A program made the position numbers and the translations under genes. Source: Arthrospiribacter ruber (GTDB lineage: Bacteria; Bacteroidota; Bacteroidia; Cytophagales; Cyclobacteriaceae). From it: a stretch of 64,000 nt of DNA. Under the pieces are notes generated by a model. That model did not search any database. It saw only the letters and a program-made list of their open reading frames with translations, and had not been told where the DNA came from. The stretch covers positions 186,001 to 250,000 of the forward strand of contig NZ_RPHB01000006.1 of assembly GCF_019343195.1 (NCBI RefSeq), written 5' to 3'. Positions 47,195-55,597 of this stretch are shown here, piece by piece (the stretch's first letter is position 1; the number at the start of each line of letters is the position of its first letter).

Positions 47195-47569
47195 ATGAAC
47201 GCTAAACCTACTGAATCCGAACTGGAAATTTTGTCCCTCCTCTGGCAGCTAAAAAAAGCCACAGTCAGGGAGATCCACGAAAAGCTTGCAGAATCAAAAG
47301 ACACGGGCTACACCACCACACTTAAGCTCATGCAAATCATGCATGCTAAGGGCTTGGTCTCACGGGATGACGCAAGCAGGACACATATTTATTACCCATC
47401 AGTGGATGAAAAAGCAACGCAAAAGGGCTTAGTCAACAATTTCATGCATGCTGCATTCGGTGGCTCTGCCAAAAACCTGGTCATGCAGGCTTTGGGTCAG
47501 GGCAACCCTTCCAAGGAAGAAATAGAAGAAATTCGCGCTTTTCTGGATCAACTTGAAAATGAAAAATAA
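47195..47569 (+). CDS. BlaI/MecI/CopY-family transcriptional repressor
   Basis: A 124-residue winged-helix protein. The N-terminal part (PTESELEILSLLWQLKKATVREIHEKLAESKDTGYTTTLKLMQIMHAKGLVSR, about 5-57) is the BlaI-type DNA-binding domain; the C-terminal helices serve dimerisation and would carry the cleavage site. The stop shares a base with the start of the M56 peptidase (TAATG), the usual sensor/repressor pairing. Two matching operators before the gene support autoregulation. The inducer is unknown; a beta-lactam is not implied, since no beta-lactamase is nearby. Confidence 0.93.
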   Translation: MNAKPTESELEILSLLWQLKKATVREIHEKLAESKDTGYTTTLKLMQIMHAKGLVSRDDASRTHIYYPSVDEKATQKGLVNNFMHAAFGGSAKNLVMQALGQGNPSKEEIEEIRAFLDQLENEK

Positions 47570-49521
47570 TGGAATGGCTCAATCAATTGCTTTCTGAAAA
47601 GTACCTCTTTGCTTTAGGGTGGGTACTGCTTCATGCACTATGGCAAATTGCCGGAGTAGGACTTTTGCTATGGGCAATGCTGAAAATCCAACAAAACAAA
47701 TCCTCTGCCTACAAATACAGGGCAGGAATGCTTGCGTTACTGATGATCCCTTTATTAGGTATCGCGACGTTCAACTACGAATTGCATCAACAGGGACAGA
47801 CATCCGCTGCAGCACTAATTCCCATCCATGATTCTGATGAACTACTGTCATTTATTGAGTCCGGTACATCCGTTCCCCTACAAAATGACTTGAAAGCAAC
47901 ATTAAAACCCTACTTACCACAATTGGTCAACTTTTGGTTTGTCGGCGCCATTCTCTTTTTGATCAGGTTGGCAGCAGGGCTATCAGATATCAACCGGCTT
48001 AGAAGAAAAACACATGAGCCATTCGATGTAGATTTCGAGGATTTTTTGGTGAAAAAATCAAAGCAACTTAAAATAGATAAAGTTGTAAAACTCTTACACA
48101 GTACGCATGTGGACATGCCGGTTACGTTTGGGATCTGGAAACCCATCATCCTTATTCCCACAAGCCTGATCCTTCAGATAAGCCCTCAGCAGCTGGAGGC
48201 CATTATAAGCCACGAACTGGCACATATCAAAAGGAACGATTACCTGTTCAACATGATCCAAAGGTACCTTGAGGTCTTCTATTTTTTCCATCCTGTATTT
48301 TGGTGGATTAATTCGGAAATCAGAAAATACCGAGAAATGGCCTGCGATGAACTGGCCATCAGCCATGGAACCGAACCAAAAGCTTTAGCTTACGGATTGG
48401 CCAATGTGCTCAACCATGCCAAAAACAGCAGTCCTGAATTGGCTTTGGCTGCAGCCAAAAAAGACCCGCCCACACTCATGAGAATTAAAACCATCATGGG
48501 AATCAAAACCGACTATTCACAACCAACTTCTTTAACCAGTATTACCATGATAATTACACTATTGATTGGTGCCACACTAATGGTGAGCGCCGAAAGAGAA
48601 ACCTTCAGCCAAGCTGATGAGCTGGAGCCACAGGTCAGTGCTTCTGACACTACTAAGAATCAGAAAAACATTATTACTGATGAAGGATTGATTTTGCAAA
48701 TAGACGACCATGGCAACCTCGCGATCATAGATACCACCAAAACCAAAGGCGGCAAAAAACTTTATTTGGACTCATTGTTTGCAGAAAAGCACCAATTGAC
48801 CCCTGAAGAACTGGAAAGAATTCAAAAAAGCTTCAAATCTGAAGGAGACTGGTTCATTCCTTTCAAGGATCTAGATTTTGAAGCGGAATTTTTTAGCAAT
48901 ATGCCAAGATTGAAACTGGAAGACCTTCCAAAACTTGAGTTGGGAGAGATTCCCCATTTTGACTTTGATGCAGAGGCATTTGAAAAAATGCTTCCAGGTC
49001 CGGAGTTTTATGAGAACATGCCAAGATTACTGATACCAGGAGATTCTTCCATGCGAATTTACCGCATGCCTACTTGGCCTTTTGAGGGAGATACCACCAG
49101 GCTGGATAGAGAAAAACTCGATCAGATCAGAAAAGAAGCACGTGAAAGGTCCGCCGCATTAAGAATCGCTATTCAAGCCCAAAATGAAGAACGCAAAGCA
49201 AAAATAGCAGAGTGGAGAATCGCTCATGAGGAAGAATTGGCCGAATGGAGGGAAAAACAACAGGAGTGGAGGGAAAAGCAGCAAGAGTGGAGGGAACAAA
49301 ATCTTGCCCAGGTAAGAGAATGGAGGAATCAAAACCAGCCTATGTTGGAGAAGTACAAAATTGAAATCAAAAAATGGGAAGAAGAAAACGGCCCTCAAAT
49401 GGAGGCTTACAAAAAAGAAATGGAAGAGTGGAAAAAGAACTATGAAGCAGAAATGCTGGAACTCAAAAAACAACTCCAGGAAATGCAGATGAAGCTCAAA
49501 GAGCAGTCAGAGAACCAGTAA
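47569..49521 (+). CDS. M56-family (BlaR1-like) membrane metallopeptidase sensor
   Basis: A 650-residue protein. The N-terminal half has several membrane segments (about 14-34, 40-60, 120-137 and 322-340) and an M56 peptidase domain with zinc motif H215-ELA-H219 and the downstream EMACDELA segment. There is no penicillin-binding sensor domain; instead a long charged region (about 345-650) follows, including a Trp/Glu/Arg heptad run (AEWREKQ, QEWREKQ, QEWREQN) predicted as coiled coil. It likely senses an envelope signal and cleaves the BlaI-type repressor encoded upstream (family knowledge plus inference). Confidence 0.88.
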   Translation: MEWLNQLLSEKYLFALGWVLLHALWQIAGVGLLLWAMLKIQQNKSSAYKYRAGMLALLMIPLLGIATFNYELHQQGQTSAAALIPIHDSDELLSFIESGTSVPLQNDLKATLKPYLPQLVNFWFVGAILFLIRLAAGLSDINRLRRKTHEPFDVDFEDFLVKKSKQLKIDKVVKLLHSTHVDMPVTFGIWKPIILIPTSLILQISPQQLEAIISHELAHIKRNDYLFNMIQRYLEVFYFFHPVFWWINSEIRKYREMACDELAISHGTEPKALAYGLANVLNHAKNSSPELALAAAKKDPPTLMRIKTIMGIKTDYSQPTSLTSITMIITLLIGATLMVSAERETFSQADELEPQVSASDTTKNQKNIITDEGLILQIDDHGNLAIIDTTKTKGGKKLYLDSLFAEKHQLTPEELERIQKSFKSEGDWFIPFKDLDFEAEFFSNMPRLKLEDLPKLELGEIPHFDFDAEAFEKMLPGPEFYENMPRLLIPGDSSMRIYRMPTWPFEGDTTRLDREKLDQIRKEARERSAALRIAIQAQNEERKAKIAEWRIAHEEELAEWREKQQEWREKQQEWREQNLAQVREWRNQNQPMLEKYKIEIKKWEEENGPQMEAYKKEMEEWKKNYEAEMLELKKQLQEMQMKLKEQSENQ

Positions 49522-49543
49522 AAACCACATTGATTTTTAAAAC

Positions 49544-49576
49544 AAAAACGGCCCAATTCTCTGAAAAGCCGTTTTT
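49544..49576 (+). terminator. Terminator after BlaI/M56 operon
   Basis: A 9-bp perfect stem (AAAAACGGC / GCCGTTTTT) with a 15-base loop; the 3' arm ends in five T residues. Located 23 bases after the stop codon. Confidence 0.75.
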
Positions 49577-49585
49577 GCTGGTTTC

Positions 49586-49618
49586 AGACCTGTCAGATTT
49601 TGAAAATCTGACAGGTCT
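49586..49618. repeat. 33-base near-perfect palindrome (REP-like)
   Basis: AGACCTGTCAGATTTT and its exact complement are separated by a single base. It lies between the convergent M56 and thrC genes, ten bases from the thrC stop, and may act as a terminator for thrC. The core RACCTGYCAGRTTT recurs in the element at 54800-54866, suggesting a dispersed family. Confidence 0.75.
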
Positions 49619-49628
49619 AATCTTATTG

Positions 49629-50936
49629 TTATGATAATTTCTTCAATAAGTGCTCCTTAAACTGACTATAATCATTACCTAGAGAGCCCGCTTTTTTCTC
49701 CCCTTTCATAAACTCCTTCAACCTCTCTGGCAATTCAAGGTCAATTCCTAAAACCCTATCTACGGTGGATTTAAACTTCCCGGGATGGGCTGTCTCCAAA
49801 AATACTCCTATATATTCCTCAGGAAACATCCTCATCAGATTCCTAAGTCCCAAATAGCCTACTGCACCATGAGGATCCATGATGTAATTTGTACGGTCCT
49901 TAATACTTTGCATCGCTCTGGAAGTATCGGCATCATCGAAATAAAAACCCTTGACCTTTTGCCTAAAAACTGTCTCGTCATTTCCATACAATGCCAGCAA
50001 CCTATAAAAATTACTTGGATTGCCTACATCCATAGAATTGCTGATCGTAGAAACAGAAGCCTTGGCCTGAAATGCATTTCCATGAAGAAAATCCGGGACA
50101 ACTTTATTGACATTGGTACTTGCCACAAAAATATCTATAGGCAAACCCATCCTCTCCGCTAAAATGCCGGCGCCCAAATTACCGAAATTTCCACTGGGAA
50201 CGGAAAAAGCCAGTTTTTTATCACTTTTAGGAAGTCTGGAATAGGCATAAAAATAATACAGACACTGCGGAATCCATCTGGCTATGTTGATGGAGTTGGC
50301 AGAAGTGAGTAACATTTCCCTATTAAGTTCTTCATCTAAAAAAGCCTGCTTTACCAAGCTTTGGCAATCGTCAAAGACACCATCCACCTCAAGGCAACTG
50401 ATGTTTTCACCCAAAGTTGTAAATTGCTTCTCCTGCAGTTCTGACACTTTTCCCTTTGGATACAAAATCACAACCTCCACACCTGGCACTTTATAAAAGC
50501 CATTGGCAACCGCAGAACCTGTATCACCTGAAGTAGCTACCAATACCCGCACTTTCCTACTCTCTCCCTCCATCAGCATGGACATCAGCTTGGAGCAAAA
50601 CCTTGCCCCAAAATCCTTAAATGCCAAAGTAGGTCCATGAAACAATTCAAGACTATAAATATCATCCTCCACCTTTACCAAGGGTGCATCGAAAGCCAAA
50701 GTATGATCCACAAGTTGTTTCACTTGCGCCTCGCTCAGGTCATCTCCGAAAATTGCAGAAATGACTTGATAACCAATATCTGCAAAGCTCATCTCTGGAA
50801 GACGGCTATAAAAACTTTCCGTCAATACTGGAATAATCTCTGGCATGTAGAGCCCTTGGTCCGGCGCCAAACCTTTGATCACGGCTTCCTTAAGCGGTAC
50901 TTTATGAGAAGGGTTGTTGGTACTGTAAAAATTCAT
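49629..50936 (-). CDS. thrC: Threonine synthase
   Basis: PLP enzyme that converts O-phosphohomoserine to threonine. The 435 residues start FYSTNNPSHKVPLKEAV, with the PLP lysine in LFHGPTLAFKDFGARF (near 107) and VPSGNFGNLGAG (near 238) binding phosphate. Length and motifs match the bacterial ThrC of the E. coli class. Last gene of the thrABC unit, 11 bases after thrB. Certain. Confidence 0.97.
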   Translation of the reverse strand: MNFYSTNNPSHKVPLKEAVIKGLAPDQGLYMPEIIPVLTESFYSRLPEMSFADIGYQVISAIFGDDLSEAQVKQLVDHTLAFDAPLVKVEDDIYSLELFHGPTLAFKDFGARFCSKLMSMLMEGESRKVRVLVATSGDTGSAVANGFYKVPGVEVVILYPKGKVSELQEKQFTTLGENISCLEVDGVFDDCQSLVKQAFLDEELNREMLLTSANSINIARWIPQCLYYFYAYSRLPKSDKKLAFSVPSGNFGNLGAGILAERMGLPIDIFVASTNVNKVVPDFLHGNAFQAKASVSTISNSMDVGNPSNFYRLLALYGNDETVFRQKVKGFYFDDADTSRAMQSIKDRTNYIMDPHGAVGYLGLRNLMRMFPEEYIGVFLETAHPGKFKSTVDRVLGIDLELPERLKEFMKGEKKAGSLGNDYSQFKEHLLKKLS

Positions 50937-50947
50937 TTTGATGACGA

Positions 50948-51889
50948 TTAGATTTGATCTTCCAATAAATAAGCTCCTTTGTTGTTGACTTCAGAAATAT
51001 ACACGTCTACTTCCAGACCTATCTTTTCGAACACATCTTCTGCTGCTTTTCCTGCCATAATGGCGATTTCCTTATCTGGGGCAAGCACGAAAATGGTTGG
51101 TCCGGAGCCTGAAATACCGGAACCTAAAGCACCTATAGAGCGGATTTCTTCCCTCAGTTCATAAAACCCCGGAATCAACAAAGCACGGGAAGGTTCGGCA
51201 ATAACATCCCTGAGGGACCTGCTGATCAGCTGAAAATCACCCAAAAACAAGCCTGAAATAAGCCCTGCAATATTTCCCGACTGTACGGTAGAATCTTTGA
51301 GCGATATTTCCTTTCTCAGGACTGACCGGGAGTCTGAGGTCTTAAGTTCCAAATGAGGATGCAAAAGTGTGCAGTGTAGGCCAGCCGGTACCGGAAGCTT
51401 GACAAGATCCAAGGGATAGTAATCCCTGATCAATACGAAGCCTCCCATCAAACTAGGCGCTACATTGTCTGCATGCCCTGCACCGCAGGCAATCTTTTCT
51501 GCTTCCATAGCAAAAGGAACCAATTCTTCTTTAGAGTATGGCGCTCCCAGCAACTCATTGGCTGCCACAAGCGCTGCAGCTGCACTGGCGGCAGAAGAGC
51601 CCATCCCTGAGCCTAGGGGAAGTCCTTTTTCCAGCACAATATCAAAACCCTGATCTGATCCGAGATGACTCAGCATGGCCTGAATCGCCACTGAGCAGGT
51701 GTTTTTATCGGCTTCCATAGGCAACTTGCCTCCGTCACCTGATATAGACTTCACTTCCAACCTACCGGAGTCATTAGACATAATACTGACCTTGTCTCCC
51801 AATTCATCAATGGCAAAACCCAGAATATCAAATCCACAGGACACGTTGGCTACAGTAGCCGGAGCAAATGCAGTTACCTTTTTCATCAT
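50948..51889 (-). CDS. thrB: Homoserine kinase
   Basis: GHMP-family kinase phosphorylating homoserine. In the 313 residues the ATP motif GLPLGSGMGSSAASAAAA (near 91) and the early substrate segment APATVANVSCGFDILGFA (9-26) are clear, as is GSGISGSGPTIFVLA (near 263). The start overlaps thrA by four bases (ATGA). Certain. Confidence 0.97.
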   Translation of the reverse strand: MMKKVTAFAPATVANVSCGFDILGFAIDELGDKVSIMSNDSGRLEVKSISGDGGKLPMEADKNTCSVAIQAMLSHLGSDQGFDIVLEKGLPLGSGMGSSAASAAAALVAANELLGAPYSKEELVPFAMEAEKIACGAGHADNVAPSLMGGFVLIRDYYPLDLVKLPVPAGLHCTLLHPHLELKTSDSRSVLRKEISLKDSTVQSGNIAGLISGLFLGDFQLISRSLRDVIAEPSRALLIPGFYELREEIRSIGALGSGISGSGPTIFVLAPDKEIAIMAGKAAEDVFEKIGLEVDVYISEVNNKGAYLLEDQI

Positions 51890-54339
51890 CTAGAAAAATT
51901 ACCCAAACGGATCACATCTGCGAAAACTCCTGCTGCTGTCACATCAGCACCTGCACCTGGCCCGCGAATAATCATCGGGAAGTCATGGTACCTTTCTGTA
52001 GTAAACAGAATCATATTGTCACTGCCTTTCAGTTGATAGAAAGGATGGCTTGAATCCAAGGAATTAAGCCCGACTTTGGCTTTCCCATTTTCCAAGGTTG
52101 CCATAAACCTCATCTTTTCACCCTTGGATTTGGCTTCCTCCAGGATCGCTTCGAAATCTTTGTCATGAGACTTAAGCTTTTCAAAAAACTCTTCTACATC
52201 CTTGGTCTCCACACAGTCCTCAGGAACCATACTCTGAATACTGATGTCCTCAAAATGCAGTTCCTGCTCAGCTTCTCTTCCCAAAATCAGGATCTTCCTA
52301 CCTACGTCCATTCCGCTCAGGTCATCCCTCGGATCCGGTTCTGTATACCCTTTATCCTTAGCCTGTCTTACTACTTCACTGAAGGGAAGTCCTTTTTCAA
52401 ACTCAGAAAAAATATAATTCATAGACCCACTGAGGACCGCTTCTATCCTGATCACTTTGTCTCCACTCAACATAAGGTCCTGCAAGGTATTGATTACTGG
52501 AAGCCCTGCAGCTACATTCGTTTCATAAAGGAACTTGACACCTCGCTTGTACGCAAGTTTTTTCAATTGTCGGTATTTTTCCAAAGAGCTTGAATTTGCC
52601 TTTTTGTTTGGAGTGACAATAGCCACCTTGGCTTCCAAAATCCTCTCATAAGCATCTGCCACATCCTGACTGGCTGTGCAATCCACAAAAACGGTGTTGG
52701 AAAAATTCATCAACTCCATCTGATGAAGAAACTTTTCCAAGTCCATGGCCTCTGCTTCCGGAGCATCTTCCGGTGCAGGGCAGTTTTTCAGGTCAAAACC
52801 ATCTTCATGGAAGGCCATGAACCTACTGTTGGCGATACCATGAATCTGAATATCAAGATCATTTTCACGTTGGAGCTTTTCTCTTTGGTTGGCGATCATT
52901 TTGATCAGAGCTTTACCTATCAGACCCACCCCTACCAAAAACAGGTGAAGCACCTTGTTGTCTGAGAGGAAAAAGGCTTCATGGAGTGCATTCAGGGCCT
53001 TTTGGAGATCTGCTTGTGATACTACCGCCGAAATATTCAACTCCGAGCTTCCCTGAGCGATGGCAAATACGTTGACGTTGTTGCGTCCAAGGGCCTGAAA
53101 CATCCTACCGCTGGCACCCGGATTGTGTTTCATGTTTTCTCCAACTGCGGCTACTACTGCCATTTCTGACACAACTGCCACCGGATCCATTTCACCATTT
53201 CTGATCTCATAGATAAATTCCCGCTCTATGGCTTCTTTGGCAAGCCCTGCTTCTGTGGTTCTAATGGCCACACATATACTGTGCTCAGAAGAAGCCTGAC
53301 TGATCAGGATCACATTGACCCCGGCATCTGCCAGTGCACCAAATACCCTTCGGCTGACCCCTACCACTTCAATCAGTCCTGCTCCTTCCACGTTGAGAAG
53401 AGAGATTCCTGACATGGAGGAGATTCCTTTAATGATCTTACCATTAGGCGCATCGTTGTTTATGAGCGTTCCTTCATTTTCCGGTTCAAAGGTATTTTTG
53501 ATGTAAATGGGAATACCTTTTTTCATAGCCGGCTGCATAGTCGCCGGGAAAATGACTTTTGCACCAAAATGTGACAGCTCCATGGCTTCAGCATAACTCA
53601 GCTGTGGGATCGTAAAAGCTGTATATACCATTCGGGGATCCGAAGTCATCACTCCTGATACATCTGTCCAGATTTCCAAAGAAGTCGCTTGAAGTGCTGA
53701 AGCAAAAATAGCCGCTGTGTAATCAGAACCACTTCGTCCAAGTGTTGTAGTTTCTCCTTTAGCTGTAGAAGCAATAAATCCTGTGATTACTTTCAAACCT
53801 GGATTTTGGTGGAAAAAATCCTGTATGAGGTCATTGGTAATGGAAAAATCCACCTTGGCATTCCCGAACCTGTCATTGGTCCGGACCACCTCTCTGGCAT
53901 CCAAATAAATCGCAGGAAAACCTTCCAGCCTCAACAGCTCAGATAAGATATATGCCGAGAGCCTTTCTCCAAAACTCCCTACATAATCCAAGGTTCTGGC
54001 TGAGCATTCTTTGATCAAAAATATCCCATGAAACAGGTCCTCAAGTTCATTGAACCTCAGCTTGATGTATGTCAGTACAGGAGACTGCAGCTTGACAGGG
54101 ATCATGGACTTTACTACTTCAAAATGCTTATCTTCCAGCAATTTGATATCTTCCACATAAGACTTATCTCCAAGCTTGGCTTTTTCGGCAGATTTCAACA
54201 ACACTTCCGTAACACCGCCAAAAGCTGAAAATACTACCGCAACTTCTCCTTCTTTACTTCTCTGGTGAAGGATTTCAAAAACCTTTTTGATATTGGTGGG
54301 GTTGGCGACGGATGAACCTCCAAACTTGATTATTTTCAT
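51886..54339 (-). CDS. thrA: Bifunctional aspartokinase / homoserine dehydrogenase
   Basis: Fusion enzyme catalysing the first and third steps of the threonine branch. Residues 1-290 form the aspartokinase (MKIIKFGGSSVANP, GRSGSDYTAAIFA near 210), about 310-455 hold two ACT regulatory domains (threonine feedback), and about 465-817 the homoserine dehydrogenase (LVGVGLIGKALI near 465, TPNKKANSSSLEKY near 570, EPDPRDDLSGMDVGRK near 672). At 817 residues it is the usual size of ThrA. It opens the thrABC unit, which has a leader peptide and promoter upstream. Confidence 0.97.
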   Translation of the reverse strand: MKIIKFGGSSVANPTNIKKVFEILHQRSKEGEVAVVFSAFGGVTEVLLKSAEKAKLGDKSYVEDIKLLEDKHFEVVKSMIPVKLQSPVLTYIKLRFNELEDLFHGIFLIKECSARTLDYVGSFGERLSAYILSELLRLEGFPAIYLDAREVVRTNDRFGNAKVDFSITNDLIQDFFHQNPGLKVITGFIASTAKGETTTLGRSGSDYTAAIFASALQATSLEIWTDVSGVMTSDPRMVYTAFTIPQLSYAEAMELSHFGAKVIFPATMQPAMKKGIPIYIKNTFEPENEGTLINNDAPNGKIIKGISSMSGISLLNVEGAGLIEVVGVSRRVFGALADAGVNVILISQASSEHSICVAIRTTEAGLAKEAIEREFIYEIRNGEMDPVAVVSEMAVVAAVGENMKHNPGASGRMFQALGRNNVNVFAIAQGSSELNISAVVSQADLQKALNALHEAFFLSDNKVLHLFLVGVGLIGKALIKMIANQREKLQRENDLDIQIHGIANSRFMAFHEDGFDLKNCPAPEDAPEAEAMDLEKFLHQMELMNFSNTVFVDCTASQDVADAYERILEAKVAIVTPNKKANSSSLEKYRQLKKLAYKRGVKFLYETNVAAGLPVINTLQDLMLSGDKVIRIEAVLSGSMNYIFSEFEKGLPFSEVVRQAKDKGYTEPDPRDDLSGMDVGRKILILGREAEQELHFEDISIQSMVPEDCVETKDVEEFFEKLKSHDKDFEAILEEAKSKGEKMRFMATLENGKAKVGLNSLDSSHPFYQLKGSDNMILFTTERYHDFPMIIRGPGAGADVTAAGVFADVIRLGNFSR

Positions 54340-54381
54340 GGTTATTTTTGATAAATGAGCGTATGGTTAAAGCATTACAAG

Positions 54382-54441
54382 GTCCACATGGTGGACTTAA
54401 ATATACCGGGCTATATGATTGGATAGACGGGATTACCCCGT
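54382..54441 (-). promoter_or_regulatory. Leader RNA hairpins upstream of thrA
   Basis: Two hairpins follow or overlap the end of the leader peptide gene: ACGGG/CCCGT (54441-54427), covering its last codons and stop, and GTCCAC/GTGGAC with a 3-base loop (54396-54382). The upstream arm of the second includes CCACCAT, which also occurs within the Thr codons of the leader, so a competing pairing is conceivable. No T run follows, so a classic intrinsic terminator is not shown. Confidence 0.4.
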
Positions 54442-54480
54442 AATGGTGGTGGTAAAAAAAGACACACCTGTCATCATCAT
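54433..54480 (-). CDS. thrL: Candidate thr operon leader peptide
   Basis: A 15-codon frame, MMMTGVSFFTTTITG, ends about 95 bases before thrA. Five of its 15 residues are Thr and one Ile, with a run Thr-Thr-Thr-Ile-Thr just before the stop, as in E. coli thrL, where ribosome stalling at Thr and Ile codons controls the operon. An in-frame ATG at 54498 would give a 21-residue form (MAGCSA added). The frame is seen directly; control by attenuation is inferred from its place and codon content. Confidence 0.62.
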   Translation of the reverse strand: MMMTGVSFFTTTITG

Positions 54481-54568
54481 AGCAGAACAACCCGCCATTG
54501 AAGCAGGGAGTAGGTAAAGAGAAAATCCAGAGACTGCTAAAGAATTCATTTTCCTGATTTTGACAGGA

Positions 54569-54599
54569 CAATCTTACTCACAAAAAAGGATAAACCAAA
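54569..54599 (-). promoter_or_regulatory. Candidate promoter for thrL-thrABC
   Basis: Minus-strand TTTG (54599-54596), 19-bp spacer, TAAGATTG (54576-54569). One mismatch to TAnnTTTG. The predicted start lies about 65-80 bases before the leader peptide, giving a leader RNA of roughly 220 bases. Confidence 0.5.
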
Positions 54600-54771
54600 A
54601 GAGATTTATGGTTTTTTTAAGGTTTGCGAATCTTTATTAATAATAAGGCAAATAAATACCCTAAAAATTAACCGAAAATTAATTCAATGGCTTGAACTTT
54701 CAACAAATCATCTGCAGACTTCTGCCCATATTTTAATCGGCCCAAATACATACCTTAAAAATTTAATAATC
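54600..54771. other. Intergenic region beyond the thrA leader
   Basis: The gap between thrA and the META-domain gene is 729 bases (54340-55068). It holds the thr leader, an inverted-repeat element (54772-54897) and otherwise AT-rich sequence (54600-54771 and 54898-55068) in which no open frame or RNA gene was recognised. Confidence 0.5.
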
Positions 54772-54897
54772 CTACTTTGTCAAATTAGCAGATTAGGTCA
54801 AACCTGCCAGGTTTATAAGCCAAAACAGATTTATTTTTTTCCTTTAGAAAGAAACTTGGCAGGTTTTTTCTTGCCATTTCCTAACCTGACAAAGTAG
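54772..54897. mobile_element. 126-bp nested inverted-repeat element (MITE/REP-like)
   Basis: The ends are perfect 11-bp inverted repeats, CTACTTTGTCA (54772-54782) and its complement (54887-54897), followed inward by TTAGG/CCTAA. Inside lies a second inverted pair, AAACCTGCCAGGTTT (54800-54814) with AAACTTGGCAGGTTT (54852-54866), able to form a 15-bp stem with one G-T pair, then TTTTTT. No open frame and no clear target duplication. Its core resembles the palindrome at 49586-49618. Confidence 0.55.
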
Positions 54898-55068
54898 TAC
54901 TAATTGTTAACACCAATAAAAGCCCAGTACTTTCTATAAGGTGACAATGCAGTGGTTTTTAGAATTAATTCACTAAATTGATTAAGTCAAAACCTGTACG
55001 AGAAGTGATTGACCTGTCACTTACTCTTATGGGGAAAAACAAACACTTTTAATTAAACCCATACAGTC

Positions 55069-55488
55069 ATGAAAAAACTAACAAAAATACTCAGCTTGGT
55101 CGCTTTACTGAGCTTCGCTTCCTGTGGAGCAGCGGGGAATTTTAATCCGCTCAGCCTCTTGACAGGTAACAATTGGGTACTATCTACCCTTATGGGAAAA
55201 AGTCTTGACGGCAACCTATTTTCATCTGGACTGCCTTTTCTCAATTTCATGGATGAAGGTAGGCTAGCAGGATTTACCGGATGCAATAATTTCAATGGAA
55301 GCTTCAATCTTGAAAGTGCAGGAATAAGCTTGGATCCAGGAGCGATGACCAGAAAAGCATGCCCTGGAAATGGTGAGGATCAATTCATAGACGCCTTGAA
55401 AAAAGTCAACAATTACAAAGTCTCCAAAAATAAACTAACCCTTTTGGATAAGGGTTCTGAAATAATGAGTCTGGTACCGCAGAGATAA
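55069..55488 (+). CDS. META-domain (HslJ-like) lipoprotein
   Basis: A 139-residue lipoprotein with signal ending SFASC (Cys19). The rest is one META domain: NWVLSTLMGKSL near 35, LNFMDEGRLAGFTGCNNFNGSF near 58-80, the motif MTRKAC near 93 and a C-terminal LTLLDKGSE strand. HslJ-type proteins are envelope or stress-related, but the molecular role is not known. The two cysteines in GCNN and KAC may pair. Single gene. Confidence 0.86.
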   Translation: MKKLTKILSLVALLSFASCGAAGNFNPLSLLTGNNWVLSTLMGKSLDGNLFSSGLPFLNFMDEGRLAGFTGCNNFNGSFNLESAGISLDPGAMTRKACPGNGEDQFIDALKKVNNYKVSKNKLTLLDKGSEIMSLVPQR

Positions 55489-55521
55489 ACAATTTACCAA
55501 AATTCTATTTGACTTTTAATT

Positions 55522-55579
55522 ATACAAAGTTTTGTATCCTTGTGCCTTCAAGACATTTTCTAATCACGAAAGCACAAGG
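55522..55579. terminator. Inverted repeats between convergent META and NTF2-like genes
   Basis: ATACAAA/TTTGTAT (55522-55537) and CCTTGTGC/GCACAAGG (55538-55545 with 55572-55579) lie in the 109-base gap between two convergent stops. The second could form a hairpin with a 26-base loop; T tails are weak, so termination is only possible. Confidence 0.4.
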
Positions 55580-55597
55580 TACATTTGATTACTCCAG

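Noticed and set aside
47195-49521. Beta-lactam resistance sensor
   Set aside because: The M56 protein lacks a penicillin-binding domain and no beta-lactamase is nearby; only the regulatory design is shared.
54275-54571. 98-codon frame across the thrA start
   Set aside because: It overlaps the thrA coding start in another frame and has no family features; the short Thr-rich frame fits the region better.
54800-54870. Ordinary intrinsic terminator
   Set aside because: No plus-strand gene lies upstream of it within reach; it is better read as part of the inverted-repeat element.
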